Origin: Odobenus rosmarus divergens
Taxonomy: Eukaryota > Chordata > Mammalia > Carnivora > Odobenidae
DNA: 64,000 bases
Reading direction: 5' to 3'
NCBI RefSeq assembly: GCF_000321225.1
Contig: NW_004450460.1
Coordinates: forward strand, 4,291 to 68,290
Shown here: positions 1-10,789 of the stretch, piece by piece
How the letters are laid out: each line of letters starts with the position of its first letter
Numbering within the stretch: the stretch's first letter is position 1
Notes under the pieces: model-generated
Seen by the model: the letters and a program-made list of their open reading frames with translations, nothing else
Database searches by the model: none
Told to the model about the DNA's origin: nothing
Translations under genes and position numbers: made by a program

Positions 1-119
1 GCCCCGCGCACGGCACCCCCGGGACCCCACGTCACCGCACGCAAAGCCACGGACACCCCACGGGCTGTGCACCCGCCCTTCCTCCGCGGGGTCCTGTGAG
101 CACGGGCCCCCTCACCAGT

Positions 120-400
120 CCCCGCTCAGGCGGCTCTCCTCACCTTCTGCTCCCACCGCGGGTCCTGAGGAGGCCGGGCTCCCGTCAGCGTGGATACGGC
201 CCCACATCCTCCGCAGCGGGTCCTGAGGAGGCCGGGCTCCTGTCCTTGTGGACACCGCCCCGCGTCCTCTAGAAGCCTCCGCAGCGGGTCCTGAGGAGGC
301 CGGGCTCCTGTCAGCGCGGACGCGGCCCCACCGCCCGCAGAAGCCTCCACATCAGGTTCCGAGGAGGTCCGGCTCCTGTCACGGCGGCTGCGCAGGCCGG
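120..400. repeat. GC-rich minisatellite, about four units
   Basis: The phrase GGGTCCTGAGGAGGCCGGGC recurs at about 160, 218 and 286, with a degenerate copy at about 354. Unit length is 58-68 bp. The open frames here come from the repeat and have no recognisable protein. GC-rich tandem arrays of this kind are common near mammalian telomeres. The flanking 1-120 is also CpG-rich, and nothing else is recognised in it. Confidence 0.75.
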
Positions 401-615
401 GCTCCGGGCGGGAGCTGGGGTCGGGCGCCCTCTGCAGGCGGGGGAGGCAGTGCAGGACAAGGGGAGCTCACCGTTCAGTGGAAGCACCTGCTCGCTCCCT
501 GGGTCCAGCTGAAGCCACTAAATTCTGAAAATTCAAGCTGAATGGAGCCCAATATCCTCCCAACTTCTCCAAAAATAGCCAAGGAACAATTACTTGGAAA
601 CAATATGGAATGACA
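400..615. other. Unassigned subtelomeric sequence
   Basis: Moderately GC-rich sequence between the minisatellite and the telomere-like blocks. No gene, splice structure or known repeat is recognised. Confidence 0.4.
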
Positions 616-745
616 ACAGTCCCTGACCCAAACAGTGCCACTGAACCTGCCCCTGGCCCTGACTGAACAAGACTCTGACCTAAAATTGACCTCAAACCTG
701 GCCCTGACCCCAGCCCAAGACCCTAACTCTAGCCCCCAACCCGAA
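615..745. repeat. Degenerate CCCTAA/CCCTGA-type telomere-like block
   Basis: Variants of CCCTGACC, CCCTAACTC and CCCCAACCC recur in C-strand orientation. The block is far from perfect and looks like old telomeric or subtelomeric material. Confidence 0.5.
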
Positions 746-814
746 CAATGTTCACAATAATCACAAGGTAGAAACCATGCAAATGTCCATCCATGGTGAA
801 TGCATAAACAAAGT

Positions 815-1215
815 GTGGTTAAGGGTTTGTGTCTGGGTTCAGGTTCAGGTTTGGGTCAGAGTTCTAGATCAGGGTTTGGGTTTAAGATCAGGGTGAGGAT
901 TTTGGTTGAGGATGAGGGTAATGGTTAGAGTTTAGGGCTTATGATTAGGGGTTTAAGACTTAGGGCTGAGGGGATAAAGTTCAAGGTCAAATTTGGGGTT
1001 TGGGTTCTTGCTGGGGTTTGGGTTCAGGGTTCATGACTCAGAGTTCTGGTTCAGGGTTTGGGTTCATGGTTCAGGGCTTGGATTCAGGGCTTGGGTTCAG
1101 AGTTCAGGTATGGGGTTCAATTTCAGGTTTGGGATTCAGGGTTCCACTTTGGGGTTTAGGGTCACGTTCGGTTTTAGGGTGAAAGTTAGGGGTTAGAGTT
1201 AGGTTTAGGGATTAC
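815..1215. repeat. Degenerate TTAGGG/GGGTTC-type telomere-like block
   Basis: Variants such as GGGTTCAGG, GGGTTTGGG, GGGTTTAGGG and TTAGGGGTTAG run through about 400 bases in G-strand orientation. This is opposite to the blocks at 615-745 and 9225-10545. The small glycine/phenylalanine-rich frames at 993-1196 are products of the repeat. Confidence 0.7.
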
Positions 1216-1677
1216 ATATATCCTTCAGTTGTCATCATGGACACAAAATTTCTATCTGAAGTTTCTAAATTTGAAATCTATTTAGTCTGGGTGTCAGGAG
1301 GTTGTTCAGAATTTAGGGCCATAGTAACTGCCTACCAACAGCATTCTGATCCTAGAGTCTCCCCGTCACCCAGAAGCTGCTTTTTTCTTGATTCAAACAT
1401 ATCCTTTGCACAGAAGGGTGAGCTGGTGCCAAATCTGGGATGATTTCACAATGGTAGAGGTGTGAAACCAAATATTGTGGAAATGTTCATAGAAAATGAA
1501 ACAGGAGACAAATAATTTGTCAACTCCTGATTCTTCCACAATAACAAAGACCAAGTTCCCAATAGAATCTGATAATATTTCCGAGGAAGGACTATGGTAC
1601 TCATTACCAATACCAAAAGAGGGCCCCCTCCCCTGGTTTAAACTAGGAATCACAGGAGGATACTTCCTATTTTGTTG
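1216..1677. other. Unassigned AT-richer segment next to the circovirus fossil
   Basis: Base composition changes sharply at about 1216, where the telomere-like block ends. Short frames exist on both strands (plus 1237-1443 and 1496-1687, minus 1393-1653), but none could be matched to a known protein. The segment adjoins the 3' end of the rep fossil. It could be more viral sequence or host flank; this cannot be decided by eye. Confidence 0.35.
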
Positions 1678-2860
1678 TCAAAAATAAAATTTTATTATTT
1701 GGATGTTCCCGTGTACATTTGTGGAGGCATTGCCGACATTTTCCATTCTCAAATCCTCATCAACACACGGATAAAATGCAGACAACTTTGTAATGCACTG
1801 CTCATTGGAATACCAAGTACAAGGAGGGCTATTAGAAGTAATAAAAATATATCTACTATTAAACTCAGAAGAAGCACTCTTTATGAGCACTTAAAGAGGA
1901 TCCCTATCCATAAGATCTAACATCTCATCATATGGAATCCACCCATAAAAATCATCAATAACAATAGCCTGCCGACAACTGTAACCACCTCACCAGTTAC
2001 CTATAGGCTTGTGATACACGCTCCAACTGCTAGAGACACACTTCTCAGCAGCAGAACAGGACTTGCCCACTCCTGGGGGACCAACAGTTACAGTGATGTA
2101 AAAAAATCCCACTCCTGGGGCGCCTGGGTGGCTCAGATGGTTAAGCGTCTGCCTTCGGCTCAGATCATGATCCCAGGGTCCTGGGATCGAGTCCCGCACT
2201 GGGCTCCCTGCTCAGCGGGGAGCCTGCTTCTCCCTCTGCTTCTCTCTCTCTCTCTATCTCTCATGAATAAATAAATAAATAAAAAATTCGACTCCTTGGA
2301 AATCCCAGCCATTAGGACAAAGGCACAGAAACCACACCCACAACTTAATAAAGGACAGGCATCTCGTTAGCCGGATGCTGCAGATCACCACCCCTCTCAC
2401 GAAGTAACTCCACAGCGGACTCCCGATCTGTCCTCTTCCCAGGATTACAAGGGGCGCCACATTCTTCCAATACTCCATCCTTAGAACACAACCTTTAACT
2501 GTCCTCGTCAGTCCTGTGCGCAGGCTCACAGTGAGCCCTGCGAAAGCCAGACACCTTCTTGAGAGCACTCAGCCTCTCGCACCTATCCTAGCAGATGGGG
2601 GTGCTGTTCTCCCCGACTTCTGTACCAACTAGAATATACTTGGAACAAGTCTTGCCATACTCCATGCAAAAGGCATGTTCTTCATCTACAACATTATTGA
2701 CTATGAAACACCACGGATTCCTCGCACCTTCTTGAACCTGGGTAAATTGTAGATACAGGTTGGCCAGAGCTATTATCCCCAATCCCCATACCCCCCCACA
2801 CACACCCCTACCTTGTGCCTTCCAGACCAGTTTCCATCGACTTTGCTCATTCTCAGCCAT
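1678..2860 (-). pseudogene. Endogenous circovirus-like rep fossil (replication initiator), disrupted
   Basis: On the minus strand the conserved blocks of a circovirid Rep occur in the right order and at the expected spacing. A motif-I-like stretch lies at 2693-2710, a middle block at about 2360-2490, and the SF3 helicase Walker A (GPPGVGKS) at 2059-2082. The Walker B block (IVIDDF) is at 1948-1965 and motif C (ITSN) at 1831-1842. The span from motif I to the last stop is about 290 codons without the SINE, close to the family length. The gene is dead as read: stops at 2588-2590, 2495-2497, 2345-2347, 1990-1992 and 1891-1893, at least one frame change near 2330-2345, and a SINE at 2117-2280. 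The ATG at 2860 is only a candidate, because about 46 codons precede motif I and these match nothing obvious. Circoviral insertions are known in carnivores. Which described lineage this belongs to, if any, cannot be told here. Confidence 0.9.
2117..2280 (+). mobile_element. CAN-SINE inserted into the circovirus fossil
   Basis: tRNA-derived head GGCGCCTGGGTGGCTCAG, A/B-box region, CT-rich stretch and AAATAAATAAAT tail. Target-site duplications lie at 2101-2116 and 2281-2296 (AAAAAATCCCACTCCT against AAAAAATTCGACTCCT). The offset between copies is 180 bp, a multiple of three, so the insertion itself did not shift the rep frame. Confidence 0.95.
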
Positions 2861-2903
2861 TGTCTCTGCAGAATAGTAGAGTAGTACTGAGGTGCCGGGA
2901 TTG

Positions 2904-2929
2904 AGGTGCTAGGTACTAAGCCAGCACCT
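2904..2929. other. Candidate origin-like stem-loop upstream of the rep fossil
   Basis: AGGTGCT (2904-2910) and AGCACCT (2923-2929) form a perfect 7-bp inverted repeat around a 12-nt loop. On the minus strand the loop contains TTAGTACC. It lies 44-69 bp upstream of the candidate rep ATG, where circoviruses keep their origin hairpin, whose loop carries a TAGTATTAC-type nonamer. Only the TAGTA core is seen, so this is a suggestion. Confidence 0.3.
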
Positions 2930-3630
2930 TGGACCCACTCACTACCAGAAATCAATACTCATTTTATCAACGGATGCGTCACAGAAGACGTTGCTACCAC
3001 AGCAGTTAGAAAAGTCATTACAACAGAGAAACTAACAACCTGTACCAATCTCCATGGCCCCACTCCCTGGCCCCAGGGATTGGCTCATCCATAGGTGTGT
3101 GACCTGGTCCCAGCCAGTGAGGTGGCAGGAACCACAGGTCTTGGCCTGCAAAGGAAAGCATGGGGTGGACCACCCAGGCCAGGGGCTTTTCCATCACGAC
3201 TGCAGAAGTGGCCTAGGCCAGGCCCGTGCCAGCACCACAGAGGGCCCAGGAAGCCAGGGGCTCCATAACATTGCTGGGGACTGAATCAAACTCATCCTGA
3301 AGCCCACACATGTTAGATTCTCCACTGACTCACAAGAACCATAAATGTGCTCACAATCTTGGCCAGAACAAGATGACCATCTGCGTGGTATATAACCCGC
3401 AAGATATACCCACCAGGCAATGGGGACATATTCAGCAAAACAATACCTACATGTACTTCAACCACAGACAAACATCTCATGGGAAGCTCGAGGCATTCAG
3501 GTAAATGCAGGGGAGTTCCTGAGGCCTTAATTGTTGGTCAGTCTTGCTATCATCTTTCCTTTCAAGTTTAGGGGCCGGGGTCAGGCAGGATAGATCCCAG
3601 TGCACGCCCACGCTGCCATTTGAAAATAAG
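2930..3630. other. No gene recognised
   Basis: Unique-looking sequence after the viral fossil. Short frames occur on both strands, but none has splice support or a recognisable product. Confidence 0.4.
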
Positions 3631-3635
3631 AGCCC

Positions 3636-3845
3636 TCTCCCCCACCGTCCATCAGGTTGCAAATCTGGGGTGTGGGAAACTACCACCCATGGGCCAAATG
3701 TGACCTCCCCCTGTGTTCTGTAAATAAAGTGTGGCTGGAACATTACTTATGGACAGTCTGTGGCTGCTTTCTAGCCACAATGCAAGAATGGAGTCATCGT
3801 CAGAGAGACCACATGGATTGCAATGCCTAACAGAAAATCTTTACA
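3636..3845 (-). mobile_element. MER-type DNA transposon relic (hAT-like, family uncertain)
   Basis: Phrases such as GTAAATAAAGTGTGGCTGGA, TGTGGCTGCTTTCTAGCC and GTCAGAGAGACCACATGG are diverged versions of a common mammalian non-autonomous DNA-transposon repeat, recognised from memory. The strand is tentative. The following 3850-4480 holds nothing I can identify. Confidence 0.45.
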
Positions 3846-4489
3846 GAAGACTTTATAGAAAACTCTGTGCCGATCCCTGTTCTGAAAGGTAATATTATCA
3901 TGTCACTCCTTTGACTAGAACGTAGCGCCTTCTGGGTAAAAACTAATTTCTTTACCCCTGTAGGCAAGGACTTCCATCATCTTAGCCAGAACTCCACATC
4001 CATCATCCTCTATTTATACCTTTAATGGCACAACTACGTGTCTGCTGCCCAGTGGGAATTCACTGTAGTTGACATGGTAGTGATGCTCAGAAACGGAGGT
4101 GTAAGTGTGAACGTCTGAGTGTGAGCGTGTGTTGACTCTGTTAGCCACAGTATGCAAGTAGAACACAATACAGTGGCATGCTTTCTGTCTCACAGTGATG
4201 GCCACATTATGTGGTTACATAATGATATCAGAAGGAATCCACCTTCATAGAACCAACTTCGTCTGGGAGGACTCTCAAAACCCTTGTCCTGGGCACTATG
4301 CTCCACTATGGCTGGGGGCACACAGAGGGACAGAGACTCACCCTGCCCATCAGGGTTTTGAAGGAGGTCTGCTGTTCCAAGACAAAAGATCCCAAAACCA
4401 TTCATCCACCTATCAACCAGCCAGGCAGCTGTGAAGGAGATCTATTCATAGCAGAAAGGAAACGCTGAGAGACAACATATGACAGCATG

Positions 4490-4800
4490 TTGTAACAAGT
4501 GCCACTACAGGGGATGCTCAGGAGGACTGGGGAGTGCAGGGCTGGCCAGAGCAGGGGACAGGGGACCGGGAATGCTCCAGGAGGAGGATCACAGTTGTGT
4601 CACTACAGGGGACGCTCAGGAGGACTGGGGGTGTGCAGAGTTGGCCAGAGCAGGGTCAGGGGGACCGGGAATGCTCCAGGATGATGATTGCAGCTGTGTC
4701 ACTACAGGGGATCCTCAGGAGGACTGGGGGTGTGCAGGGTTGGCCAGACCAGGGGCAGGGGACTGGGAATGCTCCAGGAGGAGGATCACAGCTGTGTCCT
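4490..4800. repeat. Three-copy tandem repeat, about 98-bp unit
   Basis: CACTACAGGGGATGCTCAGG and close variants begin at 4503, 4601 and 4700. Each is followed by GGACTGGGG, TGGCCAGA and GGGAATGCTCCAGGA. The unit is not a multiple of three, so the frames running through it are not a protein repeat. Confidence 0.8.
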
Positions 4801-7190
4801 TCTGTGGCTACATGTGTCCGTGTGACAGGGCGTTGGCCAGACAGGAAATGATGTGGGGGGAGGTGTCGCTGAACTCTCTTCTGCAAGGCAAAAGTTCAAG
4901 TAATGAGATTTCTTCAGGTACAATTTCATTTTACATGCTTATATGAGTCCCTAAAGCTGGTTGTGTATAACATGAAGTATGTGCTTTGCCATTTCTTTCA
5001 AGTCTGAGGTACTGGGCGCAGAGCACACTTGATACTTATTTTTGTTACTTTCATTGTATGATGACTTTTCTTGCCTTTATATCCAACCCAAGGACAGGGA
5101 AAAAAGTCAACACAGATCTGCACACTTTGAAATGTCAACAGAAATCTGCAAACCCAGGTTCTCACAGGAGCTAAAGGTTAAGGACCAGGGTGACACAAAG
5201 GGGAGGCAGATAGCAAGTAACCAACAGAAGATGTCATGTGTCTGAGCTGGCCACCTTCTCTACCTGTCGGAAGGAAGCCATGCCTGACAGGAGGGAGCCA
5301 CACCTGGACCTGGTCTCTCTGGGCTGCCCTTGAGCGTAGCAGAGGTTGTGCTGAGCTGGGTGTGGGTGTCGGGGGGGAGATGGGCAGTTGGCCACAGATG
5401 CTACCTGCCAAGTACCTGTAGGACCAGCTCCCGGTCCTCAGCTAGGGTTAAACAATAATTATGTTTAGTTACATATTTACTGTGACAGGAAAGGTGCTCA
5501 CTGCTTTGAGTGACTATATTCTCTCCCATTTTATTTTTTAAAAACACTTTATGGAGTTATGACTGACATACAAAAAGCTGTACATAATTAATGTATTCAG
5601 CTTGACCCTGACCCTAACCCTAATATCAAGTTAAGATATACTCTGATTTAGAATATGGCTCATAAATTATTTGATGGTTATTAGGAGCTAGGGGATCCAA
5701 GGGCCAACCTTATTCTATCTTATTCTCCCTTGAATTTGGTAGGTTGAAACACATTCCGCCACGTGCTATCTGAAGAGTGGCCACACGGGGGCAACAGTGA
5801 GTAAACATTAGCGCAAACAAGGCTCAAAAAGAATGGGAGTTCCAAGAAGCTGGCTGGAGTAGTCAGCGGGTGGGGGCTGTCTCATGGAGGAAGTGACCAG
5901 GAGACCTGTCACTGGTTACAACAGTGCAGCATCAGGGTATGCCTCTGCCTGACCCGCGACCCCCAGGGGCACTGGGGGCATCCTAGCTCCAGAGGATCCA
6001 CAGAATGCAAATCGGCCTGAGCCTAGCCTCCGTGGTCTGTCTTCTTTGCTCCTGGGTGTGGCTCTTTCTCCGCTTCTTGAGGCTGTTGATTCTCACTTTG
6101 TTTTCCTCCGAACTGCACTATTTTGTGTGGGTTCAATACTGTTAGTTGACACAAATTCTTTCTGAAAATAAGTGGAATATAAGTCATACTTGTTTCCTAA
6201 GTAGATCTGAACATATTCAATAATAACAGCCTTTTTCCAGGCCCGTGGGTCTTCCTCTGCTCGCCTTAAGAGTAACTCCGAGAATTTTTAAAATATATTA
6301 TACTTTTAACAGTTTAAAAGAATTAGTTTGGTTTTTTACAAATTCAACAAAGTCACACTTTTAATAATCTATAAAATGATCTGTAAACATTGAATGAGCA
6401 AGGTTTTACAGGATGAAGGAATAAGTCAAGGTCAGGGTTGAGATTAGGGTGTGTGAGGTTGAGGTTCAGGGTTAAGTGTACCAGGATCATGGCCAAGGTG
6501 AAGGTCAAGATCAGTGTCAGAGTGAAGTTGGTCAGCAATCTCTGCCCCACAGCCCAGCACCATGTGCAGCTTTTGCAGATGCCACTTCCTGAAATGCTCC
6601 CCTGTACTGAGCTGTAGGTCTACCTCCCTCACCTGCTTGGAGTCCTCAGGGCTGCGTAATCCTCCCTGTCCACCTCCACAGGGATACAAGTGTCACGAAG
6701 GCAGGGATCTTGGAACAGAATGTTTTGTACATTGATGAATTCCAAGCACTCAGAAGAATCTGTGGCACAGAGTAGGTGCTCGATTTAAAACTTGTTTAAT
6801 AAGCAAGGAGTATCCCTTAAGGTATTTCTGGAGGGGAAAAGTACATCTGGAAATAAACTGTTCACAGTAGTTCTCTCTGTGGAAGAATTACAAGAAACTT
6901 TCATGGTTGACTTCACACCTGTCCATATTGTTTCAAATTTTAAAAACATTAATGAGAAAAAAACAAAGAACTCTGGGTAAAGTTCCTGCTACAGTGACAA
7001 GAGAGAAAACAAAGAACTCCAGGTAAAGTTCCTGGTAAAGTGACAAGAGACTCATTGCACTATAGCTATAACCCAAACCTCAAACAACTGGCAGCCTTTT
7101 GGGGAGCCTTGGAGCATCCTCGAAGAAACCCTATTCGAGTTCTCTTCTCTAAGGAGGAAAGACAAACCAAGAGGCAAGACAACACGGAAG
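4801..7190. other. Gene-poor subtelomeric stretch with small telomere-like remnants
   Basis: No gene is recognised. A short CCCTGACCCTAACCCTAA run lies at about 5603-5624. A degenerate GGGTTCAGGGTTAAG-type stretch lies at about 6420-6480. A small tandem duplication of about 47 bp (CAAAGAACTC...GGTAAAGTTCCTG) spans 6961-7050. The rest is mixed unique sequence. Confidence 0.4.
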
Positions 7191-7769
7191 TTCTATTTAT
7201 TCAACAGCAGCTTTGAAAAGGAATCCTTGAGACAGTGAGGGGATGTAGTTCCCCATTTCTCCTTCACTCCTTTCCCACATGGTTCTGTCCTTCGTAGGCT
7301 AGAGCCTGATGCAGAAAAGGGGACTGCCTTAGATGTACTTATACACGACCGTGGAGGGCACAGTCTGGAGGTGCAGACGGACGGGACATTTGTAAAAGTG
7401 GGACAGCAGAGTCTCACTGTAGCCCACCAGGAAGTAGAACTTGTGTGCAGGCAGCTGCCTCAGGACCAGGGCACAGATCTCCAACTGGTTAGCCCGGTGC
7501 TTTAGGATCAGCTGGTCGGCCAGACACCCTGGGAAGGTGCCCAGCATGAACTTTTGGAGGAAAACATCCTCCACTGTTCGCTCTGCAGCATGGTTCTCCC
7601 CATCCAGGTTACCTGAAAGGAGAAGGGCACCTTGAAGACTCAGGAGAAACTCCAGAAGTAACATCCAAAAGTCTGGGCACTCAATTCCACCCCCACCCCC
7701 ACCCTGGCTTCTTCTCTCTTCTTCTACAAGTGGAATAAAAGGAATAACACTTTAAAGTTCAAAGTACAT

Positions 7770-7855
7770 TATTTCATTACATTCACAAACAAATCCTATG
7801 AAGCAGGTATTATCGGTTATACAAAAGGAAAGACTGAGGCCTTAGCAGGGCACAA
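7770..7855. repeat. MIR-like SINE fragment
   Basis: The stretch AATCCTATGAAGCAGGTATTA followed by AGACTGAGGCC resembles the core of the ancient mammalian MIR repeat. It lies within the MRPS24 fragment's intron. Confidence 0.5.
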
Positions 7856-8031
7856 AACTCAGATGATCCTTTCCTGTCTAGCCTTTTCCCACTCTTTCTG
7901 GACATTTACAGAAGCACTGGCCATCCCTTGGCCCAGAGAGATGAGGCCACCAGCTACTTCTGAGACTGTGGACATGAGCTCTCTCACCATCCAGGGCCAT
8001 GGCCTCAACCAGTGGATTCTCAGTGTAGACC

Positions 8032-8180
8032 CTGAAACTCCTACACCTCCAACAGTATGCCTGAAGAGTCTCCACGCCCAGCCCCAGACCTCCACACCCA
8101 GCCCCAGATCCCCAGATCCTGAAACTTCTACACCTCCTACAGTATGCCTGAAGAGTCTCCACACCCAGCCCCAGACCTTA
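8032..8180. repeat. Two-copy tandem duplication, about 86-bp period
   Basis: CCTGAAACTCCTACACCTCC, then AGTATGCCTGAAGAGTCTCC, begins at about 8032 and repeats with few changes from about 8118. It lies inside the intron of the MRPS24 fragment. Confidence 0.75.
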
Positions 8181-8284
8181 GAACCAGAACCTGAAAAGGG
8201 CGGGGGACAGGAATCTGTATTTTAAGTTCTCTAGACAGATGGATCTCAAAACACCCAATTTGAGAAACCTCATACTGAACAAAA

Positions 8285-8640
8285 CACAGCTGATTCTCAT
8301 TAGTTCCCAGTAGTTATGTTCTGTAAAGTCACCATGAGCAATGAGTTAGGGAACACTGAACCTTTGCTCCTAGGGCATATAAGGGATTCAGTTTCTGCGT
8401 GCCCTTTAAGACACATCAATATATAACCTTGTTTCGTGTCTGTTTCTGCTTAAAGACCCCTTGTTTAATACACATGACCGATTAACACTGAACTCTCTGC
8501 TAACAGCATCATAACTCGTGCCTGAAGGAAACTTACCTAACATGCATATTTTCTCCCCAGTGTACCTCACACCCTTCTTGTGCTTCACACTTCAGCATTA
8601 GGGCTATTTTAAGGCAGCGAAGTCACCGACAAAAAGCACA
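8285..8640 (-). mobile_element. Tigger/pogo-like DNA transposon relic (tentative)
   Basis: The sequence around 8285-8390 resembles Tigger-family termini. The minus frame at 8406-8588 resembles the helix-turn-helix start of a pogo-type transposase (GEKICMLGKFPSGTSYDAV, then EFSVNRS). The assignment rests on visual similarity only. Confidence 0.4.
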
Positions 8641-8845
8641 AAACTGTAAACATGGGGCACTTATGGAGCTCGAAAAGAACACTTGTTTACAGCATGAGCG
8701 GAAACAAGAAGGCAGTGCCCTCAGCAGGGAAGGTGTGTGCGGGGTGCCTGCTCTGCCCACGGCCCACAGTGATTCGGGAATACGAAATCTGAGAATGAAA
8801 ACCTCTGAATGAGGAGGAGTGGAATCAAGCCTCCACACGCGTTTA

Positions 8846-9025
<180 letters not shown>

Positions 9026-9224
9026 CTAAGAGCACAGAAGGGCCATGACTCTGCACACGCCCACTGACCCAAGCCACCGTCCCCACCCCCTGCACCTGGC
9101 CCTTCTGGGCCCTGTCCCCACTGCCCCCAGCGTGGACCCCAGGTCCCCGGCCCCTCCACACACACCCCTGCCCCACCGCCCCAGGCCCTCACGTCCCTAC
9201 GCTCCCAGCTCTCGGCACCTGGAC

Positions 9225-10545
9225 CCTAACCCTAACACACAAATTCAGCAACCCCCTGAACACAAACCCTAACCCTCACCCTCACCATAACCCTTCCCCC
9301 AAATCAGCCCTCTGGGAAGGTCTCCACACTGCCAGCAGATAATACCCACAGAGCTCCTGGGCCTTAACCCTAACCCTAGTCATCGTTCTGATACTACCCA
9401 GGCCCAAAGCCTAGGTCTGAAAAACAAGGGATTTGGGACAGCTGACCAACACCAGAAGACTCCGTCAGTGACACAGAAGGAAATCCTGATATTTGGAAGA
9501 CAGGAATGGGGCTAGAGCAAAAGGATTCCGAATAAAAACCTAAGCCAACCACACACTCAGCCACACACTGAACGGAAGCCCGAAGCTTGTCCCTCACCCT
9601 AACCCTTGCCCTCAATTCAGCCCTCCAGGCAGGTCTCCACAATGCCAGGATAAACAATCTTACCAGCTCCTGGGCCCTAACCCTAACCCTAGTCATGGCT
9701 CGGGCACTAGGCAGGCCCAAACAATATGTCTGAAAAACAAAGGATTTGGGACATTTGGCCAACACTCAAACAGCAACAGAGGATATCCTGCCATTTGGAA
9801 GACCAGAATGGGGATTAAGCAGGGGGATTCTGAATGAAAAACTAAGCCAACCTACACATTCAGCACTCCCATGAACACAAACCCTAAGCCCGACCCTCAC
9901 CCTAACCCTCCCCCACAACTCAGCTCTCCGGGGAGGTCTCCACACTGCCGACAAATAGGAGCCTCCAAACTCCTGGGCCCTAACCCTAACCCTAGTCATG
10001 GCTTTAGCACCACCCAGGGCCAAAAGCTAGGTCTGAAAAACAAGGGATTCAGGACACCTGACCAACACCAGAACACTCAGTCTGTGACACAGAAGGAAAT
10101 CCTGCCATTTGGAAGACAGGAATGGGGCTAGTGCAGGAGGATTCTGAATAAAAACCTAAAGCAACCCACACATTCGGCGCCCGCCTGAACACAAACCCTA
10201 AGCCTGACCCTCAATCTTACCCTCGCCTTCAATTCTGTCCTCCAAAGAGATTTCCACCCTGTTGGCAGATTGGACCCTCCAAGCTTCAGGGTCCTAACCC
10301 TAACCTTAGTCATGGCTCTGACACCACCCTTGCCCAAAGCCTAGGTCTGAAAAACAGAGAGTTTGGGACAGCTGACCAACACCAGAAGACTCAGACAGCA
10401 ACACGGAAGGAAATCCTGCCATTTGGAAGACCAGAATGGAACTAGAGCAGGAGGATTTTGAATGAAAACCTTAGCCAAGGCATACATTCAGCACCCCCAT
10501 GAACACAAATCCTAACCCTAATTCCTAACCCTGACCCTAACCCTA
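9225..10545. repeat. Subtelomeric satellite: about four ~310-bp units with CCCTAA runs
   Basis: Each unit combines CCCTAACCCTAACCCTAGTCAT (near 9370, 9680, 9983 and 10297), a GGAAATCCTGCCATTTGGAA core and an ACACAAACCCTAAGCC tail. Spacing is about 310, 303 and 314 bp. Telomere-like runs are in C-strand orientation, as expected when the telomere lies to the left. Similar minus-strand frames in successive units are artefacts of the repeat. Confidence 0.85.
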
Positions 10546-10552
10546 ATCTACT

Positions 10553-10752
10553 CTGTTTTTTTGTTTTTTGTTTTTAGATTTTATTTATTTATTTGAGAGA
10601 CAGAGAGAAAGAACACAGAGGAGAGTGAGAGGAAGAAGCAAACTCCCCGCAGAGCAGGGAGCCTGACATGGGGCTCGATCCCAGGAGCCTGGGATCATGA
10701 CCCAGGCCGAGCCAAAGGCAGACGCTTAACCAATTGAGCCACCCAGGTGGTT
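10553..10752 (-). mobile_element. CAN-SINE, minus strand
   Basis: Poly-T/ATTTATTTATTT tail first, then the GA-rich stretch, GGGCTCGATCCCAGG and the terminal GAGCCACCCAGG. This is the reverse complement of the tRNA-derived head. Confidence 0.92.
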
Positions 10753-10789
10753 TTTTAATTCATAGTTTAACACTCACTTAGGAAGCATT

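Noticed and set aside
2011..2274. Plus frame across the first SINE
   Set aside because: It is SINE sequence plus antisense of the viral fossil; the same SINE-derived peptides recur at every copy.
4479..4946. 155-codon frame with internal repeats
   Set aside because: Produced by the 98-bp tandem repeat. The period is not a multiple of three and the frame has no known fold.
9394..10337. Series of similar minus-strand frames (AMTRVRVRAQE type)
   Set aside because: They repeat because the ~310-bp satellite repeats. They are translations of TTAGGG-like sequence, not a gene family.
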